The translations under genes were made by a program, and so were the position numbers. A DNA stretch of 64,000 nucleotides from Heliocidaris erythrogramma (Eukaryota; Echinodermata; Echinoidea; Camarodonta; Echinometridae). The notes below the pieces were generated by a model, which was not told the origin of the DNA, made no database searches, and worked only from the letters and a program-made list of their open reading frames with translations. Every line of letters starts with the position of its first letter. Within the stretch, counting starts at the first letter, position 1. The DNA lies in contig CM046863.1 in NCBI GenBank assembly GCA_025617745.1, positions 9,908,935 through 9,972,934 of the forward strand. Reading direction: 5' to 3'. Shown one piece after another: positions 11,081 to 20,109 of the stretch.

Positions 11081-11180
11081 AGAAGAAGAAGAAGAAAAGA
11101 AAACGATTAGGCGGAATTTACAGAGGAAGAACGGAAGAATGGGGGAGATGGGATATCAATTACTGAGGGAAAAGAAGGGA
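10740..11180. repeat. (GAA/GAG)n polypurine tract
   Basis: Almost pure purine on the plus strand. It overlaps the end of exon 3 and the probable 3' UTR. A Glu-rich open frame at 10848-11210 is a by-product of the repeat. Confidence 0.85.
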
Positions 11181-11426
11181 AAAAGCGAACCAAATGTAAT
11201 ACATCTGTAATTTGTGTATTTTTTAAATTTCGGGACAGTCCTAACTTGTGATAGACCTTAAATAGCTTTTTTCTATTTTGATATTTTTTGTTTCTTGCCT
11301 ATATACCCAATTAAGTTGCAATTTGATATAATAAAATGTGCTGTACATTTTATCTTGTAGAATTTCTTCACAACGGTTCCTTTTATAATAATTGTGATCT
11401 TCTTTTTATTATTGGGAGTGAAAATG

Positions 11427-11432
11427 AATAAA
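11427..11432 (+). terminator. Candidate polyadenylation signal of the secreted-protein gene
   Basis: An AATAAA hexamer about 590 bases after the exon 3 stop, the first good match downstream. Another weak match (ataataaaatg) lies near 11330. Confidence 0.35.
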
Positions 11433-11907
11433 CTGAATTGAACTGAACTGATCTATTTTCTCTTAATACTGGTTTACATTCATATCAATTGCTTCACGTT
11501 TCAGAATAGTATATCACGCGTTTTGGTTTAGTGGAAATTATACCGCCCAGTCACACGATCACACGATCGTGTCACACAATCTCACGATCGTGTCACGCGA
11601 TCTGATGTCTACTGCACTCACAGATCTCATTCTTCTAGGGATGACGAATATCATGCCTGGTTTTGACTTTGACCGAGACAATCTGCACTTATATCACAAG
11701 TTCTCTTTACGCTTTTTATCTGTCTTTCATTCTTCTCGTGTCTCTCATCTAACGACAAACTCTGACAGTGCTATGGATTTGTGATCACCTGTGCTCATAC
11801 TGACAAGCACAGTTCTTTGCCAAGCGGAGGAAATGAAGAAGAAGAAGAAGAAGAAGTCACGCAGTTAATCATAAGATTGTGATATTATATCCAAACTAGC
11901 AGAAGCA

Positions 11908-11927
11908 GCCCGTGGACATCCACGGGC
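11908..11927. repeat. Perfect 9-bp hairpin
   Basis: GCCCGTGGA, two bases, TCCACGGGC, with CTAGC and GCTAG words outside it. It lies just upstream of the TTAA element copy 2. A (GAA)n run sits at 11835-11857. Confidence 0.6.
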
Positions 11928-12045
11928 GCTAGCTGTGTTTATCATTAATCACCGTACCGTATATTTGTCACAACAATAAAGTGAATGAAAAGAAAAGTCG
12001 GGTAAAGTGTTATTTTTTTACCAAGAAGTATTTACAACATATTAA

Positions 12046-12973
12046 AGTAGAACGTTAATGATTTTAAATATTGGCTCAATACTTATTATTGCATAGATGG
12101 CATAAATTAAACAAGGTTATCCAAATTCAACGCTTGGAAACATTTGAAGTAATGATTATTATCAATTATAAAACGGTAAAATACAGCCCCCGATATAGCA
12201 GCTGAAGAGCTCCTCGAACGCTGCTGAGATATGTGACGACACACCCTGGACCAGTCCTGTCTAAGCAGACGATGTCCCATAACATCTTACACATTTTTCA
12301 GAGCCTATTTGTCATCTCCTCTTCACTTATTTCTCTTCCTTCACTAGCGTCAGTCTTAATGTTAGTCTGTTACCTCACTCTAACTTCGTGTATGGTATTA
12401 TTTTGATGAAAAATGCAGCGTTGAAAAAATAAAGGAATCAGTCACTTGTAAACAAAATAAGACGCATTGTATTTTCAGCTGTTTGCACCGGGGCATGTTC
12501 GGCGTTTCAAGAGGGAACGAATACCATACTGCTATTATTCGGAGGGCTTTTTCAATTTGAAAGTGGGGTTTATTTCATTGATCATTGACCCTTCTCCTAT
12601 GTATTTACAATCAAACGGTTTTAGCTATCAGAATCAGTTTCACTTTCCCTTTATAATGGTGTGAAATAAGGTCATGTTTAAATACACCAAACTCTTTATA
12701 ATTTGATAAATAATTGCATTGCAATTACGTTCATTCATTATAGGACGTCGTCTGCTTAAGCAGGATCGATCCCGAGTGTGACGACATCAAAACATCGCTA
12801 TATTTCTGGCGAATCCTCGGATATTCCAGATGCTGAGAAGAGCTTTTATTTGTGTTGTTTTTATAATCACAGTTACGCAGTTGACATAAAACTTATAAGA
12901 TTGCCATCTGTAAGCTTCCAGTTTCTAGTGATACATTAATTGCCATATTTGTGATTTTCTTTGAATATCTACT
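12046..12973. mobile_element. TTAA-flanked non-autonomous DNA transposon, copy 2 (inverted)
   Basis: Nearly the whole interior is the reverse complement of 972-1875, including the CGTCTGCTTAAGCAGGATCG motif. TTAA lies on both sides (12042-12045 and 12974-12977). The outermost 20 bases differ from copy 1: both ends here begin AGTAGA. The empty target would read ACATATTAATATGT, itself a perfect palindrome. Confidence 0.7.
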
Positions 12974-13078
12974 TTAATATGTGTTACATGAGGTCTGAAG
13001 AAAATACATTTTCATTTTGATGAAGACTAAATGACGATTGTTTTACTTTATGAATGACTTAATAATGATTTTATAGCC

Positions 13079-13480
13079 ACAGGCGTAGCCAGGATTTTTC
13101 AATAGGGGGAGGCAGACGTGAAGGATCCAACCGCATAGCCATGATTTCATTTTAGGGGGCGGTTGTGAGCACGCAAAGCGTGCTCCCCAGGGGGTGGTAC
13201 GTGGGTGCAGGGAGGGGGAGGTTTTCCCCCTCCCATGCGCAACGCGAAAGCTCTGACGTTTTATAGCAAATTTTAGAGAAAGATAACGGCTCGTAGCACT
13301 TTTGGGGGGAGGATAGTTATTTCAACGTCCGGACTGCTTTTTAGTTATTTGGACGTAATACTGCACTGTAACAGGGATGGGTGCAGGGAAGGGGGGTGGG
13401 GGGGAGTTTTTCTTCTTCTTTTTTTAGTGGCTGAATAGGAGGGGCCATTGCTCCCCTGTGCCCCCTGTCTACGCCAGTGA
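13079..13480. mobile_element. hAT-like MITE
   Basis: The ends are inverted (CACAGGCGTAGCCAGG at the left, CCCTGTCTACGCCAGTG at the right) with G-rich subterminal sequence. The interior (ggctcgtagcac...ggacg.aatactgcactgta) is repeated at 21440-21520. Confidence 0.6.
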
Positions 13481-13489
13481 GTATATCCA

Positions 13490-13710
13490 TGCATAGAGCT
13501 AGAGGGAGCGATTTGATCTTGCCATGTTTCTGTGGTTTAATACTCAAGTGAAATTAAGGCCATGAAAACATAACATGCATAATTAGAGGTACGTCCTTTT
13601 AAAGGATACAAAAATGAGAAAAAATGAATTTATTGTCATTTTTTTCAGGGGATATACTACGTAATACGTATTCATATCATAGTAGAAATATTTTCGAAGA
13701 ATTTTTTTTT

Positions 13711-13745
<35 letters not shown>

Positions 13746-13920
13746 TTTTTTTTTTTTTTGGGGGGGGGGGGGGGGTCTCCTTCTTTACAACGTGGCAACG
13801 GATATTCGTGATCTCCTACACCTCCCCTTCACGAATGAAGTATACAGATCGGTTTAGTCTGTCATAAGGGAACGAATAATACTATATTTGAGGCGATATA
13901 TATAATAACATGTTTCAAAC
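13490..13920. other. Intergenic, low-complexity
   Basis: Contains (ATTT)n at 13711-13748 joined to a T run and a G run (13760-13776). No gene seen. Confidence 0.5.
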
Positions 13921-13931
13921 GGTATGAGGCA

Positions 13932-14240
13932 GTGGCGTATTTATGGGGGGCAGAGGGGGCACGTGCCCCGGGCGGCACTTGAAGGGGGGGGGGGGCGGAA
14001 AAAAAAAAACACAAAAGAGAGAAAGAAAAGGGCGAGAAATACATAAATGTTATGGTCTTTTAGGGTTATTTGCGCCCCAGTCAAGGACAAAATGCGTACG
14101 AAATTGTTTTTATAGGGTTTGTAATGCTGAAACTTTCTAAAACTCGGTCGCTTCGCTCCCTCGCATAATTACGTTCAAATTCCAATTGACTCTAATTTCT
14201 TTGCTCCCCCCTTCCCCGCATTAGGCAGGAGCTTGTTAAA
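13932..14240. mobile_element. hAT-like repeat fragment
   Basis: Begins CAGTGGCGTATTTATGGGG with 'gggcacgtgccccgggcggc' beyond it, like 8090-8150. The right end is not resolved before the assembly gap. Confidence 0.45.
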
Positions 14241-14305
14241 TTTTGCGCCCCCAGATGAGATATAAATGCATAAAAAGCACTTTCAAGGAAGGCCTATAGA
14301 ACATT

Positions 14306-14805
14306 NNNNNNNNNNNNNNNNNNNNNNNNNNNNNNNNNNNNNNNNNNNNNNNNNNNNNNNNNNNNNNNNNNNNNNNNNNNNNNNNNNNNNNNNNNNNNNN
14401 NNNNNNNNNNNNNNNNNNNNNNNNNNNNNNNNNNNNNNNNNNNNNNNNNNNNNNNNNNNNNNNNNNNNNNNNNNNNNNNNNNNNNNNNNNNNNNNNNNNN
14501 NNNNNNNNNNNNNNNNNNNNNNNNNNNNNNNNNNNNNNNNNNNNNNNNNNNNNNNNNNNNNNNNNNNNNNNNNNNNNNNNNNNNNNNNNNNNNNNNNNNN
14601 NNNNNNNNNNNNNNNNNNNNNNNNNNNNNNNNNNNNNNNNNNNNNNNNNNNNNNNNNNNNNNNNNNNNNNNNNNNNNNNNNNNNNNNNNNNNNNNNNNNN
14701 NNNNNNNNNNNNNNNNNNNNNNNNNNNNNNNNNNNNNNNNNNNNNNNNNNNNNNNNNNNNNNNNNNNNNNNNNNNNNNNNNNNNNNNNNNNNNNNNNNNN
14801 NNNNN
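14306..14805. other. Assembly gap (500 N)
   Basis: Exactly 500 undetermined bases, followed by about 70 consecutive C bases (14806-14876). The gap probably marks a homopolymer that stopped the sequencing. Confidence 0.95.
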
Positions 14806-14875
<70 letters not shown>

Positions 14876-14876
14876 A

Positions 14877-14965
14877 CTGAGCGAGTTTTCGAGAAGCTGG
14901 CGAGACCAAAAAAATACGGGTAGACCTACCTTTTGACAAACTTTCATTTTTGTGGGGGTCATCCA
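14877..14965 (-). mobile_element. Relative of the hAT MITE at 34521-34740
   Basis: The words ctgagcgagttttcgagaa and gctggcgagacc followed by aaaatac match the reverse complement of about 34575-34635. The other end is lost in the gap. Confidence 0.55.
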
Positions 14966-14995
14966 TTTTTTTTGTGTGTCTTTCTAATTCTAAGT

Positions 14996-15119
14996 GGCAA
15001 TCCTAGGTTTTACTTTTAGAGGTCTAAATTATTTTTAGGTTGCTAACTAGGGTTAGGGCATAGACGAGCTGAAGTTAGCAACCTAAAATAAGTTTAGACC
15101 GCTAAAACCCAGGATCGCC
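14996..15119. mobile_element. Palindromic MITE, arms about 50 bp
   Basis: The left arm (14996-15048) ends TTTAGGTTGCTAACT. The right arm starts AGTTAGCAACCTAAA at 15073 and runs to 15119. The arms pair with few mismatches around a 24-base loop. Confidence 0.8.
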
Positions 15120-15612
15120 TTCTCAGTTTTTCTCCATAATTATAAAACATGTCTGAGTCTCATAAGCAAAAAGAAGAAATTAAAAAGGTCTTCACGCTCA
15201 GTGTTGCCCTGCAGAGGCATGACTCAGAGAGGGTGGCGGGGCACATTTTTCTAAAAAACTTTTACAATAACCTGTGAGCATGGTTAGCCAGGACTACATG
15301 TAGCTTCCTGAGTGTAAAAAAAAAAATGGGCTTGGCCTATACCCCTTTTACATCACGAAGCTACAGTGTAGGTTTTTTATTCCGCCAATCTAACTGCGCA
15401 CGGTTAGGAGGTCATACAAAATGGGCTGGAAAATCCCTTTCCTGATACATGTAACTCCCACGACCGACAGGTTCTTCACCACAGCATCTCCTCCTAGGGA
15501 AACTGTCAGAATGTTTGTTTTTAAATAATTTTAAATATTAAAAAAAAAGCGACAAATAAAGCATACATGTAAGAAATTTGTTTCCACCCTCCGGCCCTTG
15601 AGAAATATATTT
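15120..15612. other. Intergenic, no gene seen
   Basis: Mixed sequence without a recognised coding or RNA feature. Confidence 0.4.
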
Positions 15613-15622
15613 TCAATAGTAG

Positions 15623-15732
15623 CCAACAAAGCGATTTGCATAAGTGCTTTGTTGGTGCAGTGGTGCGTGGTGAATAACAAGGTTATTAACTGAAGCAGTC
15701 AGTGGGGAATTCACTGACCGAGTTCACCACGC
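15623..15732. repeat. Hairpin plus cloverleaf-like fold at the 5' end of the element
   Basis: CCAACAAAGC (15623-15632) pairs with GCTTTGTTGG (15646-15655). Next, GCGTGGTGAA (15665-15674) pairs with TTCACCACGC (15723-15732), and inside that stem lie AATAAC/GTTATT and GTCAGTG/CACTGAC hairpins, giving a three-way junction. It lies about 130 bases before the gag frame. Confidence 0.7.
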
Positions 15733-15860
15733 AACAAGACGGACGTTTAGTTTTTCCGCTCCGGATGCAGCAGCTTTATATGTGTTAACTACTGTTGGTT
15801 TAGCTATACATAAACTATGTTAAATCAAGATCGATAGCTCCTCTAGAGCAGCCCCAACAA

Positions 15861-16203
15861 TTGACGGCTGCTGTTGTGGGTGAAACCGTCAAGGAAGCAG
15901 TTCATTCATTGAAGGAGTACTTTGATGCCTCGATTTCTAGCCTGAAAGACGAGAACGAGAAGAAGCTAGCGGTGACTTCTCACGAGTTGCAACATATCAA
16001 GAGGTCAACGGAGACATCCTTTAAATTTAAAGGAAACCGGGATCAATTTGAGTTCAATTCTTCTCTATTGGAGAGGCTGGAGTCCGCCGATTCTCTTCTT
16101 GGTCAGGGTAAGCAAATTCGTGCGAAAGAGGTCATTTCGGAGGCTGTAGCGGAGTTAAAAAAGCGGAACAAGCATATTCGCCTTGCGGACAAGTCAGAAG
16201 CAG
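15861..16203 (+). CDS. Retrotransposon gag, exon 1
   Basis: The frame is open from just after an in-frame TAG at 15801 to the donor GCAG|gttagt. There is no in-frame ATG, so the start is damaged or lies in another exon. The product has a coiled-coil-like segment (LKDENEKKLAVTSHELQHIK), then FKGNRDQFEFNSSLLERLE and a basic IRLADKSEAG end. This matches the conserved gag region seen in invertebrate DIRS-like elements (KGN..QF.FN, then I.LADKSE.GW). The conserved GW is split by the intron. Gag would form the particle that packages the element RNA. Confidence 0.65.
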
Positions 16204-16939
16204 GTTAGTTGGTGGTTGTGCCGGGTTTTAGTTAAATAATATGATCAAGTATGTTTTGATAACTATTATAATGATGAAAACGCTGCATATCGGCAGACAA
16301 AATGTTCTTTGTCCATCAAGTATTCTTAAAATTGTATAACTGAGGGCATTGATGAAGATTATTTTATTCATTATGCTATACTAGCAGGTTGGACGGAAAT
16401 TTAAGAATATATTAGTAATGACTTGGATTCACATAGCATTCTTAAATATGTAGTTCATGAAATGCATTCACGGGCATTCGTGTGTTCATTGCTTGTTGTG
16501 TTGGCAGCGGCCTGGGAATGTATTGGTGAATTGGACTCAAACAATAGACCTCTTCACGGGTGTGTTCGTGTTTCGTGCATGGTCTATCAAAAAGCCTAGT
16601 TACCAGAAATATTTTCACTTGTAAGCATGTTTTACTTGTTGCTATGTTGGGCAAGCTTAATTGCCCATATCTCGGGCAAGCCATGATGGTGTCAGAGAGA
16701 CCCTTCTGTGAAAAATATCCATACTATTGAATACATTGTGAAATGGTCTATTTTTGAACATTTTCAAAAATGGGTAATTAGGGGCATTCACGAACATTCG
16801 TAACATTCACTTATCTTTAAGTTGATAGCAGTACAAGAATATATTAATGATGGGTATCAAACAATTATTGAGCTTTCTTAAAAATGTGTCATTTAGGGCA
16901 TTCACGTTAATCCCTTTATTCATAATACTATATCGTTAG
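16204..16939 (+). other. Predicted intron in the gag gene
   Basis: The intron runs from gttagt to cgttag, phase 1. Removing it joins SEAG to W and the conserved VEEYISDDLASDSEDEKR block in frame. The intron contains diverged copies of the following exon start (aagaatatattagtaatgac at 16402, aagaatatattaatgatggg at 16836) and repeated 'gggcattcacg' words (about 16343, 16784, 16891). Confidence 0.6.
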
Positions 16940-17334
16940 GTTGGAAAGCAGTGGAAGAATATATTAGTGATGACTTGGCTTCAGACTCGGAGGATGAAAA
17001 GCGCATCCGCCAAGCCCAAGCCCGGGCCACTAAGAAGCGTAGTGGCAAGTACAAGCACCAGTCGTCATCCCCCAGGCCCAAACGCACCCGTTTCATGGAT
17101 CGTGCTGGTTCTTTTATTGATCATAACCCCTCTGGGTTTCGTGGCTCAAATCAACCACGTAGTAGATATGCGGTTGGGTATAACCAACACAATTCAGCCT
17201 GGCAAGGGTGGTCAGCAGCCGTTGGCCCTAGACCGAACGACCTCTGTTTTGCTTGCGGCAGAGCCGGGCACTGGAGGAGAAATTGCCCAGGACAAAAACA
17301 AACATATAACAAAGGTAGCAGCAACCAAATCTAG
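16940..17334 (+). CDS. Retrotransposon gag, exon 2 with CCHC zinc knuckle
   Basis: Continues gag with VEEYISDDLASDSEDEKR, a basic region (KKRSGKYKHQ ... RPKRTRF) and a nucleic-acid-binding zinc knuckle CFACGRAGHWRRNC (C-X2-C-X4-H-X4-C), then the stop at 17332-17334. The next gene, pol, lies in the +1 frame relative to gag and overlaps its end, so pol needs a frameshift, a further splice or re-initiation. Confidence 0.75.
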
Positions 17335-18307
17335 CAGCCACGCTAGAGTTAGTGGTGATTTGTATTTTTCTAATGCAGACTCAAATTCTAACTCCAATTG
17401 TCAAATATCAATGGAATCTTGTATTACAGGCAACTACAGCGAAGTGAGTGATAGACATCACACATCCACCTGTGCGACAGGAATGCTCAATTCAGGGTAT
17501 GACCTAGAATTCTTTAAGAACAATTATTATGAATATGAAAAAGGGAATTCAGAGCCTATTGTGAAAGGCAGACTTCGGAATTCTTTGAAATTCTGGAACG
17601 ACATTGGCGCATCATCTTTTGTTTGTAGTGTGATACAATCGGGTTACAAATTACCATTTATTCAGACTCCACAAACAGGTTTTTTCAAGAATAATAAATC
17701 TGCCTTGTCACACTCATCTTTTGTTTCAGAGGCAATAATTGATTTACTTAACAAAGGTTTGGTTGTCGAATGTTTTAATGTGCCACACGTTGTTAACCCC
17801 CTCTCGGTATCGATACAAAGCTCGGGTAAAAAGCGCTTAATTCTCGATTTAAGATTTGTAAACCAGTTTCTTTGGAAAGAGAAAGTTCAATTTGAAGATT
17901 GGAATGTGGCACTAGGTTATTTTAAACAAGGTGATTATCTTTTCACCTTTGACCTCAAATCTGGATATCACCATATCGAAATGTTTCCGCAACATACGAA
18001 GTTTCTCAGTTTTGCATGGGATTTTGGACACGGTATCAGGTACTTTTCATTTCAGGTGTTGCCGTTTGGGTTGTCCACAGCGCCATTTGTTTTTACAAAA
18101 TGCCTCAGACCACTAGTGAAGCACTGGCGGTCAAAGGGTATATTTATAGTTTTATTTCTAGATGATGGATGGGGCAGAGCGCATTCTGAAGACTTATGTG
18201 AACAAGTTGCAAAAAGTGTGAAGGCTGATCTTTTGTCAGCTGGGTTTGTTCCTAATAAAGAAAAGTCTCATTGGATCCCTGTACAGGTTATAGATTGGCT
18301 CGGATGA
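17310..18307 (+). CDS. Reverse transcriptase domain of the tyrosine-recombinase element
   Basis: This frame is open from 16967, but the part before about 17310 overlaps gag and is unlikely to be translated. It shows FWNDIGASSFVCSVIQSGYK (a DIRS-type entry motif), KKRLILDLRFVNQFL, the catalytic aspartate in FTFDLKSGYHHIEM, VLPFGLSTAPFVFTK and the catalytic pair in VLFLDDGW. It ends at a TGA caused by a one-base loss near 18305, after which the same protein continues in another frame. Its role is to copy element RNA into DNA. The order of motifs is complete for RT fingers and palm. Confidence 0.8.
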
Positions 18308-19466
18308 CCTGGAATAGTATTGAAAGTTCCCTTAAAGTTACTGAAAAACGAGCTGGAGATTTACTTAAATGTATCGAAGCATTTCAAACAACTCTACCTA
18401 AGTTTCCGCAAGGCAAATAGCCTCCTTAACTGGTAAAATTATATCCCTCACTCCTGTGGTTGGTGCTATTTCGCAATTGAAATCTCGATTTATGCACCAT
18501 GAAATAATTAATAGAACTCATTGGGATAAGGTGTATACTTTACAGAGTGATAGCAAAGTAATTGAAGAAGTTTTCTTTTGGAAAAGTCAATTTGTTTCGC
18601 TTAACAAACGTATGCTTTTTGTTTATTCTGTTCCACAAATCATTGTATTTTCTGATGCAAGTCAAACGGGTTGTGGAGCGTGGGCATCAGAATGTGGAAA
18701 CATGAAATTCCAGAGAAACTGGAGTCCGGAAGAAAGTATTAAGAGTTCCATTTGGAGGGAATTTAAAGGCTGTGAGTCTTTCGGTGCGAGCATTTTGCCC
18801 AAAATTGAACGGTAAAATAGTGAAGATATTCACTGATAACAAGGGTGTAGTGTCGGTTATTGCCAAGGGAAGCATGATTTCTGATTTACACGAATTAAGT
18901 CTAGATATATTCAATTTTTGTTGGCATAACCAAATCTTACTCCAAGTAGCATGGGTTCCAAGAGAACAGAATATGTTGGCTGATGAAATAAGCCGAGAAG
19001 TTGATTTCGATGATTGGGGCGTTTCCGAAGAATTTTTTCAATTTATCGACAGCATATGGGGACCCCATTCTGTACACAGGTTTGCCGATGAGCACAATAC
19101 TAAATTACCCATATTTAACTCCAAGTTTTGGTGTCCGAATTCAAGTGGAGTAGATGCATTTTCCTATAATTGGAAAGGTGAAAACAATTGGTTAGTGCCC
19201 CCTATCAACAGAGTCGGAGATGTTTTAATGCATTTGAAAGCTTGCAACGCTGTAGGTACTTTAGTTATACCAGAATGGACATCTGCCCCCTTCTGGCCGC
19301 TCTTAAATTCTCAACACAGCGGGTTTAATGACCTGGTTTCCAATGTGATCAGATTCCATGACCCCAGTTACATTTTTGTCCAGGGGCGTAATCGAAAATC
19401 TATTTTTGGATCACTGACATTTTCAAGCCCTGTATTGTGCTTGAGATTAAGGCGGAAAGTTGATAG
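18308..19466 (+). pseudogene. RNase H and C-terminal region of pol, frameshifted
   Basis: Three frames carry parts of one protein. Frameshifts lie near 18400 and near 18770. The RNase H active-site aspartates are in IIVFSDASQTGCGAW and KIFTDNKGV, and the final motif in NMLADEISREVDFDDWG. The following 150 residues (W..PFWPLL region) are the usual DIRS-type C-terminal extension. The coding part ends at the predicted donor GATAG|gtatta. The gene cannot give a full protein as it stands. Confidence 0.75.
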
Positions 19467-20109
19467 GTATTAAGAATTATACCAGAATCTTTTGATTTCC
19501 AGTATATTAATATATACAAATAAATTTGTGCCCAGGAACATAACAAAAATGTATAAGACAGAGTCGGCCGTATGGCGACAGAGAGTCGGCCGTATGGCGA
19601 CAGAGAGTCGGCCGTATGGCGACAGAGAGTCGGCCGTATGGCGACAGAGAGTCGGCCGTATGGCGACAGAGAGTCGGCCGTATGGCGACAGAGAGTCGGC
19701 CGTATGGCGACAGAGACTCAGCCGGATGGCTAGGTAGATTCTGCCGTATGGCGAGATAGAATCCACCGTATGGTAAATAGAAGGCGACAGAGACTCGGCC
19801 GGATGGTTCGGTAGATTCTGCCGTGTGGCGACATAGAATCCACCGTATGGTAAATAGAAAGTGTCGGGTGGCTACTTAACACATCCTTGCTGTGAAATAT
19901 GTTCATTTGCATATAAAAATTGATAAGGCTGTTTCGCCTGTTTTATAATTGCTATCAATTTCAACTGGGTTAACCAATAAATGCCTGATGAGCCAGGAAT
20001 CGAGCTAAATGAATAATTTCAGCCAATTATACAATGATATCGTATACATTCTAGTAGAGAAACTGTAATGATGTTTTCATCGGTAATTAACCATTTTTGT
20101 ACTTTACAG
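19467..20109 (+). other. Predicted intron between pol and tyrosine recombinase
   Basis: The donor is AG|gtatta and the acceptor ctttacag. Splicing joins pol to the recombinase frame in phase, placing Arg before SSHSEGYDALLAEV. The 22-bp minisatellite lies wholly inside it. Confidence 0.5.
19561..19862. repeat. 22-bp minisatellite, GAGTCGGCCGTATGGCGACAGA family
   Basis: Seven perfect 22-bp units start at 19561, 19583, 19605, 19627, 19649, 19671 and 19693. A decayed part follows in which a block of about 75 bp (ctgccgtatggcgagatagaatccaccgtatgg) is itself repeated. Each unit holds the palindrome CGGCCG. Confidence 0.95.

Noticed and set aside
10848..11210. Glu-rich open frame of 120 codons
   Set aside because: It is produced by the GAA/GAG repeat after the stop of the secreted-protein gene and has no other content.
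14236..14966. Long open frames across the assembly gap
   Set aside because: They consist of undetermined bases and a homopolymer C/G run.
19470..19912. Frames with SRPYGDRESAVW-type repeats on both strands
   Set aside because: Generated by the 22-bp minisatellite.
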